Below, one piece after another: positions 57,218-64,000 of a stretch of 64,000 nucleotides of DNA. Both the position numbers and the translations under genes were made by a program. The number at the start of each line of letters is the position of its first letter. Within the stretch, counting starts at the first letter, position 1. The notes under the pieces are model-generated. The model had not been told where the DNA came from. It saw nothing but the letters and a program-made list of their open reading frames with translations, and did not search any database. The DNA comes from Propioniciclava flava (GTDB lineage: Bacteria > Actinomycetota > Actinomycetes > Propionibacteriales > Propionibacteriaceae), in assembly GCF_004126535.1 (NCBI RefSeq), contig NZ_PPCV01000006.1, positions 124,001-188,000 on the forward strand, given 5' to 3'.

Positions 57218-58029
57218 GCCTGGCCACCCGATCCTCATCCACCACGCGAACGATCAGCGCAGGCACGTCGGCGCCCCGGACTCAGGCGCGCACCGCGTTG
57301 CTCCTCGTCGTCGCCGCGGCGGCAGGGCTGGCCGCTTTCACGTGGCCTTTGGTCTGGACGCCGGGCTCTGCGGTCAGTCCGCTGCAGGCGCCGCTGATCT
57401 TCGCGCTGGTCCTTCCGCTGATCCTGGCCGTGGTCGTCTCCGACCTGACCGGTCACGGGATGGATGTGAAGGGGCTGGCCATGCTCGGCGTGCTGGCAGC
57501 CGTCGGGGCGATCTTGCGTCCGTTGGGCACCGGGACGGCAGGGATGGAACCGGTCTTCTTTCTCCTCATCCTTGGCGGGCGGGCCTTCGGGCCTTCCTTC
57601 GGGTTCGCTCAAGGGGCGATCACCTTGTTCGCGTCATCGTTGCTGACAGCGGGCGTCGGGCCGTGGCTGCCCTATCAGATGATCGCGGCTGGGTTTGTGG
57701 GGCTGGGCGCGGGGCTGCTGCCGCGGGCGCGCGGAGGGTGCGAGATCGCCTTGCTGGCGTGCTGGGGATTCGTCTCGGCCTTCGCCTACGGCTGGCTGAT
57801 GGACTTCGCGTTTTGGCCTTTCGGGCTGGGGACCTCAACACAGTTCTCCTTCGATCCGGCGGCTGGTCCCTGGCGCAACCTGCACGTGTTCGTCCTCTAC
57901 AACATGGTCACCTCGATGGGGTGGAATCTTGGCCGCGCCCTCACCAGCGTGGTGCTGATCGTGCTCCTGGGGCCAGGACTGCTGCACATCCTCAGGCGCG
58001 CCGCGCGCCGCGCCGCATTCGCCAATTGA
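57214..58029 (+). CDS. ECF transporter substrate-binding (S) component, probably for cobalamin
   Basis: A 271-residue membrane protein with a Ser/Thr-rich cytoplasmic N terminus and about six helices. EPVFFLLILGGRAFGPSFGF, with the conserved G-x-x-x-G near helix 3, and GFVSAFAYGWLMDFAFWPFG are typical of CbrT-like ECF S components, whose substrates include cobalamin and precursors. The specificity call rests mainly on the riboswitch. Last gene of the operon. Confidence 0.83.
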   Translation: MSLATRSSSTTRTISAGTSAPRTQARTALLLVVAAAAGLAAFTWPLVWTPGSAVSPLQAPLIFALVLPLILAVVVSDLTGHGMDVKGLAMLGVLAAVGAILRPLGTGTAGMEPVFFLLILGGRAFGPSFGFAQGAITLFASSLLTAGVGPWLPYQMIAAGFVGLGAGLLPRARGGCEIALLACWGFVSAFAYGWLMDFAFWPFGLGTSTQFSFDPAAGPWRNLHVFVLYNMVTSMGWNLGRALTSVVLIVLLGPGLLHILRRAARRAAFAN

Positions 58030-58042
58030 CCAGGCGCGGGGG

Positions 58043-58070
58043 TTGTCTTGTCCGCGCTCGGTAATAGGGT
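58043..58070 (+). promoter_or_regulatory. Promoter of sodA
   Basis: TTGTCT, 16-nt spacer, TAGGGT, 55 nt before the ATG. Confidence 0.6.
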
Positions 58071-58125
58071 GGAGCGCGAACGGGCCTGGTGCCCCCTGAC
58101 CCGCAGATGAGAGGAAGATCCATCG

Positions 58126-58746
58126 ATGACGACCTATACCCTTCCTGACCTCGGTTACGACTTCGGAGCTCTCGAGCCGCATATCTCCGGCGAGATCATG
58201 AACCTCCACTACTCCAAGCACCACAAGGCCTACGTCGACGGCGCCAACCTTGCGCTGGAGAAGCTGGCAGCCGCCCGCGAGTCCGGCGATCTGGCCAACG
58301 TCAACAAGCTGGAGAAGGATCTCGCCTTCAACGTGGGCGGGCACATCAACCACTCCGTGTTCTGGAAGAACATGTCTCCCGAGGGCGGCGGCCGTCCCGA
58401 GGGCGAGGTCGCGGCAGCGATCGATGAGTTCTTCGGTTCCTTCGACGGTTTCCAGAAGCACTTCAACGAGACCGCCAAGGGTCTGCAGGGCAGCGGCTGG
58501 TCGGTCTTGGTCTGGGACACGTTGGGCCAGCGCCTCAACATCAACCAGCTCTTCGACCAGCAGGGCAACCTGCCGGTGGGGCAGCTCCCCATCCTCCAGC
58601 TCGACATGTGGGAGCACGCCTACTACCTGCAATACAAGAACGTGAAGGCCGACTACGTCACCAGCTGGTGGAACGTCGTCAACTGGGCCGACGTCGCCAA
58701 GCGTCTCGCTCAGGCGCGTGCAGCGTCCGAGGGCGGGCTGTACTGA
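58126..58746 (+). CDS. sodA: Superoxide dismutase (Fe/Mn type)
   Basis: A 206-residue enzyme with metal ligands His28 (NLHYSKHH), His76 (GHINHSVFW), Asp160 and His164 (DMWEHAYY). It dismutates superoxide in the cytoplasm. Fe or Mn preference cannot be read safely; Propionibacterium homologues are cambialistic. AGAGGA precedes the ATG, and hairpins follow the gene. Confidence 0.96.
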   Translation: MTTYTLPDLGYDFGALEPHISGEIMNLHYSKHHKAYVDGANLALEKLAAARESGDLANVNKLEKDLAFNVGGHINHSVFWKNMSPEGGGRPEGEVAAAIDEFFGSFDGFQKHFNETAKGLQGSGWSVLVWDTLGQRLNINQLFDQQGNLPVGQLPILQLDMWEHAYYLQYKNVKADYVTSWWNVVNWADVAKRLAQARAASEGGLY

Positions 58747-58802
58747 GAGTGAACTCGGCTGATGCGCGGTCGCCTCGGGGCGACCCGCGTTGAGGCCACG
58801 AG

Positions 58803-58835
58803 AGGGGCGGCGACCAGACGGTTACCGCCCCTTTT
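58803..58835 (+). terminator. Terminator of sodA
   Basis: AGGGGCGG / CCGCCCCT stem with a 14-nt loop and TTTT at 58832-58835. Confidence 0.82.
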
Positions 58836-58869
58836 CGCTGCCCGCTCGGGCAACACAGGTGAAGAGTAG

Positions 58870-58897
58870 TTGAGAATCTCTCAGGATCAGGTAAGAC
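58870..58897 (+). promoter_or_regulatory. Promoter of the rpfB-like gene
   Basis: TTGAGA, 16-nt spacer, TAAGAC, 35 nt before GTG 58933. Confidence 0.55.
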
Positions 58898-58932
58898 TGG
58901 GGGTGCTTTGTTCGTTCCATCCAGGAGATCAC

Positions 58933-59841
58933 GTGCCCTTCTCTCCCAAGATCATCGCGGTCGCGGCCAGCGCCGCCGTCCTCGTTGCGAGCGGCGCTAC
59001 CGCCGCTGTGTTGGGCAGCCAGCCCGCTGCCGAGCAGACTGCGGTTCCCGCCGCAGCCTTCGAGACGCCAGCCAGCGTCGAGGTCCTGGTGTGGGTCGAT
59101 GGCGTGGCCAAGCGGGTCTCTAGCGCTGAGGGGACGGTGGCCGCCTCCTTGTCCGCCGCCGAGATCGCTTTGGGCGAGCACGACCGCGTTTCCCCGGCAC
59201 TAGGAAGCCAGCTCGCCGTGGGCGATTCGGTGACGGTGACGCGCGTCGCCGTCTCGGAGGAGACCACCAAGGTGGCTTTGGACTTCGCCACCACTCAGGT
59301 GAACGATCCGACGCTGGAGAAGGGCAAGACCAGCATCAAGACCAAGGGCGTCCCGGGCGTCCGTGAAGATGTGGTGCGGACGACCACCCTCAACGGGAAG
59401 GTCGACGGTACCGAGATGGTTTCGCAGACCGTCACGCAGGAGGCCGTCAACCAGGTGATCCTGGTGGGGACCAGGCGCGCCGAGGTCAGTTCGCGTTCCG
59501 CGGATCGCCCGGCGTCCCCCAAGCCGACCGCTCCGGCGGCGCCCGCGCCCTCTGATCCGAGCACTGCGCCGGCCGCATCGACTGGCGGTGGCTTGGATCT
59601 CTCGCGTGCGGACATGTGGGACCGGATCGCCAAGTGCGAGTCCACGAACCGTTGGAACATCAACACGGGCAATGGCTACTACGGCGGGCTCCAGTTCAAC
59701 CTGCAGACCTGGCGCGCCAACGGGGGTACTGACTTCGCCGCTTACCCGCATCAGGCCTCCCGCGAGCAGCAGATCACCGTGGCCAACCGTCTCTACGCCA
59801 AGCGCGGTCTGCAGCCGTGGGGTTGCCGCGGCGCGGCCTAG
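58933..59841 (+). CDS. RpfB-like resuscitation-promoting factor
   Basis: A 302-residue secreted muralytic protein. Signal/anchor helix (about 5-28), one DUF348-like ubiquitin fold (VEVLVWVDGVAKRV region), a G5 domain (about 130-180, TKGVPGVREDVVRTTTLNGK), a Pro/Ala/Ser linker, and an Rpf lytic transglycosylase domain (DMWDRIAKCES with catalytic Glu, GYYGGLQFNLQTW, ending GLQPWGC). It has fewer DUF348 repeats than mycobacterial RpfB. GTG 58933 has AGGAG at 5-nt spacing; an upstream ATG at 58870 would disrupt the signal peptide. Confidence 0.9.
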   Translation: MPFSPKIIAVAASAAVLVASGATAAVLGSQPAAEQTAVPAAAFETPASVEVLVWVDGVAKRVSSAEGTVAASLSAAEIALGEHDRVSPALGSQLAVGDSVTVTRVAVSEETTKVALDFATTQVNDPTLEKGKTSIKTKGVPGVREDVVRTTTLNGKVDGTEMVSQTVTQEAVNQVILVGTRRAEVSSRSADRPASPKPTAPAAPAPSDPSTAPAASTGGGLDLSRADMWDRIAKCESTNRWNINTGNGYYGGLQFNLQTWRANGGTDFAAYPHQASREQQITVANRLYAKRGLQPWGCRGAA

Positions 59842-59878
59842 TCCGTCCCCGGCCGCAGAGCGGCCCCCGAGCTTGAGG

Positions 59879-59912
59879 CGATGGCCCTCTGGGTAACCCC
59901 AGAGGGCCATCG
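59879..59912 (+). terminator. Terminator of the rpfB-like gene
   Basis: 15-bp perfect stem around GATGGCCCTCTGGG / CCCAGAGGGCCATC with loop TAAC, then TTATGTTC. Confidence 0.88.
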
Positions 59913-60069
59913 TTATGTTCTGACCGGCCCGACACCCTCGCCTTCGCCTCATGCCCCGGGGAGAGGCCCGCCCCGTTCTGCCTCCCCCGCAAACCACCCC
60001 GAAGTGGCCTACGGCGGACTCCCCCGTACTTCGCGACGCGTCGGCGCCCGTGGAGAACGCGCCACGACG

Positions 60070-60109
60070 CGTCAGCGCCCGGCCCCTGTGAGGGGACCGG
60101 GCGCTGACG
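60070..60109 (-). terminator. Terminator of the ribosomal protein/rplQ operon
   Basis: CGTCAGCGCCCGG / CCGGGCGCTGACG with inner CCCC/GGGG and loop TGTGA, one bulged A. It lies 22 nt beyond the TGA at 60132, not beyond the TAA at 60309. Confidence 0.82.
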
Positions 60110-60131
60110 GAGTAACGCTTGGCGCTGAGGC

Positions 60132-60308
60132 TCAGGCCTCCGGGGCGCTTTCCTTGCCGGCCATCGCGTCGGTGAACCCGGCGGCGGTGGCGGCCTCGGC
60201 GCTGTTGAACCAGACCTCCGCCTTGGTGATGTCGTACCAACGCGACTCAGGCGTGTGGAACAGCATCGAGTCGGCGTTGCCCTTGATGTCGAAGCCGGCC
60301 GGGGGCTC
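60132..60308 (-). pseudogene. C-terminal domain of L17 separated by an in-frame TAA
   Basis: Directly after the rplQ stop, the same frame continues open for 58 codons: EPPAGFDIKGNADSMLFHTP..., ...RWYDITKAEVWFNSAEAA and TAAGFTDAMAG, ending at TGA 60132. The G-N-x-D-S, F-H-x-P-x-S-x-W-Y and A-E-V-W-F-x-S-x-x-E-A-x-x-A-G-F pattern is, from memory, that of a small domain at the ends of some actinobacterial proteins, including long L17 forms. No independent start codon or ribosome binding site precedes it. Either the TAA is a recent nonsense change or sequencing error, or it is read through. Confidence 0.8.
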
Positions 60309-60845
60309 TTAGCCCACGTACGACCCCTCACCGAACTGCGGCGCCTCCACGGCGGCGGCAGCCTTCGCGTCATCCGCGACGGCGACTTTCTCCGCCTTAG
60401 CCGCCTTAGCGGCGGGCTTCTTGGCTGCAGGCTTCGGGGCAGCAGCCTTCGCGGCGCCCTTAGCCTTCGCCTGCCGACTCTCTTCGACGGACTCGGTCAC
60501 GATCTCGATGACCGCCATCGGAGCGTTGTCGCCCTGGCGGTTACCGATCTTGGTGATCCGGGTGTAGCCGCCGTCACGATCGGCAACCTTCGGCGCGATC
60601 TCGGTGAACAGGACGTGCACGACGCCCTTATCCGTGATCGTCTTCAAGACGATGCGACGGTTGTGCAGGTCGCCTCGCTTGGCCTTGGTGATCAGCTTCT
60701 CGGCCAGCGGACGGACGCGCTTCGCCTTCGCCTCGGTGGTGGTGATCCGGCCGTGCTCGAACAGCTGGCTGGCGAGGTTCGCCAGGATGATCCGCTCGTG
60801 GGCCGGGCTTCCGCCGAGACGGGGACCCTTGGTGGGCTTGGGCAT
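60309..60845 (-). CDS. rplQ: 50S ribosomal protein L17
   Basis: A 178-residue L17. The conserved core ([20 protein letters not shown] to about residue 120, with [21 protein letters not shown]) is complete and followed by a Lys/Ala/Pro-rich linker ending [12 protein letters not shown] and TAA. The linker normally connects to a C-terminal domain; that domain is still present in the same frame after the stop. The core alone should assemble into the ribosome. It follows rpoA by 22 bp. Confidence 0.95.
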   Translation of the reverse strand: MPKPTKGPRLGGSPAHERIILANLASQLFEHGRITTTEAKAKRVRPLAEKLITKAKRGDLHNRRIVLKTITDKGVVHVLFTEIAPKVADRDGGYTRITKIGNRQGDNAPMAVIEIVTESVEESRQAKAKGAAKAAAPKPAAKKPAAKAAKAEKVAVADDAKAAAAVEAPQFGEGSYVG

Positions 60846-60867
60846 GGTGTGTATCTCCTAGGCGATA

Positions 60868-61881
60868 TCAGAACTGATCGGGATCGTCGGCGAAGTCATC
60901 GCCTTCGGGGTAGCTGTTCAGCGCGGCCAGCGGGTCAAACCCCGGTGCGCTGTCCTTCAAAGCCAGACCCATCTCGGCGAGACGCTGCTTGACCTCGTCG
61001 ATCGACTTGCTACCGAAGTTGCGGATGTCGAGCAGGTCCTGCTCCGAACGCGACACGAGCTCAGAGACCGTGTGGATACCCTCGCGCTTGAGGCAGTTGT
61101 AGCTGCGCATCGTGAGCTTGAGTTCCTCGACCGGCAGGGCCATGTCAGCGGCGTACTGCTCATCGATCGTGGACGGGCCGATCTCGATGCCTTCGGCGTC
61201 CGCGTTCAGTTCGCGAGCCAGACCGAACAGCTCAACCAGGGTCTTGCCCGCCGACGCAACCGCGTCGCGAGGCGAGATCGCCGGCTTGGTCTCGACGTCA
61301 ACGATGAGGCGGTCGAAGTCGGTGCGGGTCTCCACGCGGGTCGCCTCGACCTTGTAGGTGACCTTCAGCACGGGGCTGTAGATCGAGTCGACCGGAATGC
61401 GGCCGATCTCCGAGTCGGGGCTCTTGTTCTGGTTGGAGGACACGTAGCCACGGCCACGCTCCACCACCAGCTCCATGTCGATCTTGCCGGACGCGTTCAG
61501 CGTGGCGATGTGGAGTTCCGGGTTGTGGATCTCCACGCCAGCCGGCGGCGCAATGTCGGCTGCGGTCACCGCACCGGCACCTGCCTTGCGCAGGTACATG
61601 ACGACCGGCTCGTCCTCTTCGGAGGACAAGACGAGCTGCTTGACGTTGAGGATGATCTCGGTGACGTCTTCCACGACGCCAGGAAGCGTCGAGAACTCGT
61701 GCTGGTTACCTTCGACCTTGACCGACGTCACGGCCGCGCCGGGGATCGACGACAGCAGGGTGCGGCGCAGGGAGTTGCCCAGGGTGTACCCGAAGCCGGG
61801 CTCCAGGGGCTCGATGACGAACCGCGAGCGGTAGTCGTCGATGACCTCTTCGGTCAGCGTCGGACGCTGTGCAATGAGCAT
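60868..61881 (-). CDS. rpoA: DNA-directed RNA polymerase subunit alpha
   Basis: A 337-residue subunit. The N-terminal dimerisation/assembly domain ([37 protein letters not shown]) and the alpha-CTD ([36 protein letters not shown]) are intact. ATG 61881 with AAAGGAA upstream is the family start. A large hairpin lies between rpsD and rpoA. Confidence 0.97.
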   Translation of the reverse strand: MLIAQRPTLTEEVIDDYRSRFVIEPLEPGFGYTLGNSLRRTLLSSIPGAAVTSVKVEGNQHEFSTLPGVVEDVTEIILNVKQLVLSSEEDEPVVMYLRKAGAGAVTAADIAPPAGVEIHNPELHIATLNASGKIDMELVVERGRGYVSSNQNKSPDSEIGRIPVDSIYSPVLKVTYKVEATRVETRTDFDRLIVDVETKPAISPRDAVASAGKTLVELFGLARELNADAEGIEIGPSTIDEQYAADMALPVEELKLTMRSYNCLKREGIHTVSELVSRSEQDLLDIRNFGSKSIDEVKQRLAEMGLALKDSAPGFDPLAALNSYPEGDDFADDPDQF

Positions 61882-62008
61882 GTAGCTATTCCTTTCCACC
61901 GCCCACTATTTGACGGTGTCCAGTGGGGGTCTGGCACGGTGCCGACCCCAAAGACGTGCGTGCGGAAACCTCGCCCTGGTGAGCGGGAGCTACCGCGGGA
62001 GAGTGCCT

Positions 62009-62045
62009 GCGGCGCCCGAACCGCACTGGGTGGTTCGGGCGCCGC
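62009..62045 (-). terminator. Hairpin between rpsD and rpoA (attenuator or processing site)
   Basis: 14-bp perfect stem GCGGCGCCCGAACC / GGTTCGGGCGCCGC with a 9-nt loop, 7 nt after the rpsD stop. No T-tract follows. Confidence 0.6.
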
Positions 62046-62051
62046 GTGGCA

Positions 62052-62657
62052 TCACTTGGAGTAGAGCTCGACGATCAGCTGTTCGGCGACGTCGACCACG
62101 ATCTGGTCGCGGGTCGGCAGCTGGTGCACGAGGATGCGCATCCGGTTCGGGCGAGCGGTGAGCCACGCCGGAACGACGCGCTCGTGGTGCGTCTCGCGCG
62201 CAATCACGAACGGATCGAGGTTCAGCGACTTCGGTGCGACATCGATGATGTCGTACGGGGTGACGCGGAAGCTCGGGATGTTGACCTTCTTGCCGTTGAC
62301 CAGGAAGTGGCCGTGAACGACCATCTGGCGGGCCTGGCGGCGGGTCGAGGCGAAGCCAGCGCGGTACACGACGTTGTCCAGACGCGACTCGAGGATCTGG
62401 AGCAGGATTTCGCCCGTCTTGCCGGACTTGCGCACGGCCTCCTCGTAGTAACGACGGAACTGCTTCTCCAGCACGCCGTAGGTGTAGCGCGCCTTCTGCT
62501 TCTCGCGCATCTGGAGCAGGTACTCCGACTCCTTGATGCGGCCGCGTCCGTGGACGCCCGGGGGGTACGCGCGGCGCTCGAACGCCTTGTCGTTGCCCAC
62601 CAGGTCGGTACCGAGCCGACGGGACTTCTTGGTGATAGGGCCGGTGTAACGGGCCAT
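62052..62657 (-). CDS. rpsD: 30S ribosomal protein S4
   Basis: A 201-residue primary 16S rRNA-binding protein. ARYTGPITKKSRRLGTDLVG opens it, and the S4 RNA-binding domain (RLDNVVYRAGFASTRRQARQ) and the ending VDVAEQLIVELYSK are intact. No cysteines are seen in the N-terminal region, so it is the zinc-free form. Confidence 0.97.
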   Translation of the reverse strand: MARYTGPITKKSRRLGTDLVGNDKAFERRAYPPGVHGRGRIKESEYLLQMREKQKARYTYGVLEKQFRRYYEEAVRKSGKTGEILLQILESRLDNVVYRAGFASTRRQARQMVVHGHFLVNGKKVNIPSFRVTPYDIIDVAPKSLNLDPFVIARETHHERVVPAWLTARPNRMRILVHQLPTRDQIVVDVAEQLIVELYSK

Positions 62658-62689
62658 GGTTGATCAGTCCTTCTTTTCTCGACTCGGGC

Positions 62690-63109
62690 TCAGACGCGAC
62701 GGCGCTTCGGGGGGCGGCAACCGTTGTGCGGCACGGGGGTCACGTCGGAGATCGGACCGATCTCCAGACCCAGCGCACCGAGGGAACGGATGGCGGTCTC
62801 CCGGCCGGAACCGGGGCCCTTGACGAAGACGTCCACGCGCTTCATGCCATGGTCCATGGCACGACGGCCAGCGGCCTCAGCGGCCATCTGAGCGGCGAAC
62901 GGAGTCGACTTGCGGGAGCCCTTGAAGCCGACGGTGCCGGCGGACGCCCAGGAGATCACCGATCCGGTGGGATCGGTGATCGTGATGATCGTGTTGTTGA
63001 ACGTGCTCTTGATGTGAGCCTGCCCGGAGACGATGTTCTTCTTCTCCTTGCGGCGGACCTTGCCCTTCGCCGCGGCGGCCTGAGCCTTGGTACGGCCTGC
63101 AGTAGCCAT
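62690..63109 (-). CDS. rpsK: 30S ribosomal protein S11
   Basis: A 139-residue platform protein: [56 protein letters not shown] and the end [16 protein letters not shown]. The Lys-rich N-terminal extension is normal for actinobacteria. Confidence 0.97.
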   Translation of the reverse strand: MATAGRTKAQAAAAKGKVRRKEKKNIVSGQAHIKSTFNNTIITITDPTGSVISWASAGTVGFKGSRKSTPFAAQMAAEAAGRRAMDHGMKRVDVFVKGPGSGRETAIRSLGALGLEIGPISDVTPVPHNGCRPPKRRRV

Positions 63110-63151
63110 ATGTGTCAGATTCTCCTGGTCTCGATGAGCCTAGGCCCCGCC

Positions 63152-63526
63152 TCAGCGGGCCTTCTTCTTGCCGGCGACGGCCCGCTTCTTACCCTTGCGC
63201 GTGCGCGCATTGGTCCGCGTCCGCTGGCCATGGACCGGGAGGCCCATGCGGTGACGACGGCCCTGGTAGCTGCCAATCTCGATCTTGCGACGGATATCAG
63301 CGGCGACGCTACGGCGAAGATCGCCCTCGGTCTCGTAGTTGCCCTCGATGAAGTCACGCATCGCGACGAGTTGCTCGTCGGTCAGGTCCTTCACGCGGAC
63401 GTCCCCGCTGATGCCGGTGGCGGCCAGGATCTCCTTGGCGCGGGTGCGACCGATACCAAAGATGTAGGTGAGTCCGATCTCCAAGCGCTTCTCGCGCGGA
63501 AGATCGACTCCGATGAGTCGTGCCAT
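63152..63526 (-). CDS. rpsM: 30S ribosomal protein S13
   Basis: A 124-residue head protein. [20 protein letters not shown], the helix-hairpin-helix region and [20 protein letters not shown] are conserved, ending in a Lys-rich tail that contacts P-site tRNA. Confidence 0.97.
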   Translation of the reverse strand: MARLIGVDLPREKRLEIGLTYIFGIGRTRAKEILAATGISGDVRVKDLTDEQLVAMRDFIEGNYETEGDLRRSVAADIRRKIEIGSYQGRRHRMGLPVHGQRTRTNARTRKGKKRAVAGKKKAR

Positions 63527-63695
63527 CAGGCGTTTCCCTTTCTCGTTTCAGCCTCGTGGGCCGCGAAGGTGTGTTGCGTGCGGCGTCCCGTGCGCCTGAG
63601 CACGGGCCCCGGCCTTCGTCCGGGGGTGGACCGCCGAGGGGGCACCGGGCTCTCGCCCACCCCTCGACGGATCTACCGTCACGTTGTTTCGTTCT

Positions 63696-63725
63696 GGGAG
63701 GACCCTCAGGATCAAAGGCCCTCCC
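63696..63725 (-). terminator. Hairpin downstream of rpmJ
   Basis: GGGAGGGCC / GGTCCTCCC stem (one G-U pair) within the 214-bp rpmJ-rpsM interval. It could be an attenuator; the interval holds no gene. A second CCCCGG/CCGGGG hairpin lies at 63607-63625. Confidence 0.5.
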
Positions 63726-63740
63726 GCCACGCAGCGGGCC

Positions 63741-63854
63741 TCAGCCCTGGCGCTGCTTGTGGCGCGGGTTCTCGCAGATGACCATCACGCGACCGTGCCG
63801 GCGGATGACCTTGCACTTGTCGCAGATCCTCTTGACGCTCGGCTGAACCTTCAT
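63741..63854 (-). CDS. rpmJ: 50S ribosomal protein L36
   Basis: A 37-residue protein: [19 protein letters not shown], then [18 protein letters not shown]. The zinc ligands Cys-x2-Cys, Cys27 and His32 are all present, so this is the C+ form. It lies between infA and rpsM as usual. Confidence 0.96.
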   Translation of the reverse strand: MKVQPSVKRICDKCKVIRRHGRVMVICENPRHKQRQG

Positions 63855-63919
63855 GCGAGCTCCTTCACTGCTTGGTGCCGCGGACAGAATCGTCCGCGAC
63901 GGGTGGTGAACGTGTGGAA

Positions 63920-64000
63920 TTACCGGTGCCGGAAGACGATGCGGCCGCGGGTGAGATCGTAGGGCGACAACTCGACGACCACTCGGTCAGACGGGAGGAT
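63920..64000 (-). CDS. infA: Translation initiation factor IF-1 (3' end, partial)
   Basis: The last 26 codons and the TAA are inside the window; the gene starts beyond position 64000. The peptide [20 protein letters not shown] then IVFRHR is the conserved end of the IF-1 OB fold. Confidence 0.95.
   Translation of the reverse strand: MLPSDRVVVELSPYDLTRGRIVFRHR

Overview
The window is 64 kb of high-GC, gene-dense actinobacterial chromosome. The family is most likely Propionibacteriaceae or a close relative; this is my inference from the overall protein set. Supporting signs are an InhA-type enoyl reductase, a GuaB/GuaB3 pair, a MptB-like mannosyltransferase, an RpfB-like factor, a single-subunit Fe/Mn SOD, LAXTG sorting, and an infA-rpmJ-rpsM-rpsK-rpsD-rpoA-rplQ cluster. 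I see no phage, insertion sequence, CRISPR array, rRNA or tRNA.

Layout. 0-4.5 kb: the 3' end of a biotin-dependent carboxylase, an SLC13/ArsB permease, a repeat-tailed membrane protein, a GT2 glycosyltransferase and a DMT permease. 4.7-9.2 kb: a cysteine-less LpdA-like flavoprotein, divergent from a nucleoside salvage operon (purine nucleoside phosphorylase, phosphosugar mutase, uridine-kinase-like P-loop protein). 9.2-13.4 kb: SPFH/NfeD/ABC ATPase and fabI-fabG on the minus strand. 13.4-18.7 kb: DUF3099-SURF1-SDR-RlmA-like, then cysE, a GCS2 ligase and a class I amidotransferase. 18.7-26.7 kb: chorismate mutase, a diacylglycerol-kinase-like enzyme next to an APP1-like phosphatase, a penicillin-binding protein, guaB3/guaB and a TIGR01777 epimerase. 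26.7-33.7 kb: mptB-like gene, groES-groEL under two CIRCE-type operators, an Aer-like PAS protein and a coupled three-gene set. 33.8-46.9 kb: galE, malic enzyme, a t6A operon (GNAT-TsaE fusion, TsaB, RimI, TsaD) with NUDIX and DMT genes, acpS-glmS, coaA, glmM, and rplM-rpsI. 47-52.6 kb: an apparently truncated LAXTG protein, a gene-poor stretch, gtrA/marC, yccF, trmB-truA-methyltransferase and csbD.

The most interesting module is 52.7-58.0 kb. A cobalamin riboswitch precedes five genes joined by ATGA overlaps: a secreted, C-terminally anchored alpha/alpha-toroid protein, a small secreted anchored beta-type domain, EcfT, a fused double EcfA, and an S component. I read it as a B12 importer with a split, surface-tethered transcobalamin/intrinsic-factor-like receptor. 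After it come sodA, an RpfB-like gene and the ribosomal alpha cluster, in which rplQ carries an in-frame TAA before an intact 58-codon C-terminal domain.

Regulation. At least fourteen genes have a TANNNT-like -10 box 6-7 nt before the start codon, with mostly no Shine-Dalgarno, suggesting widespread leaderless transcription. glmS and coaA are the extreme case: their start codons overlap head-to-head in one CATG, and each -10 lies inside the other gene. Most operon genes are coupled by 4-nt stop/start overlaps. Hairpin terminators mostly lack T-tracts.
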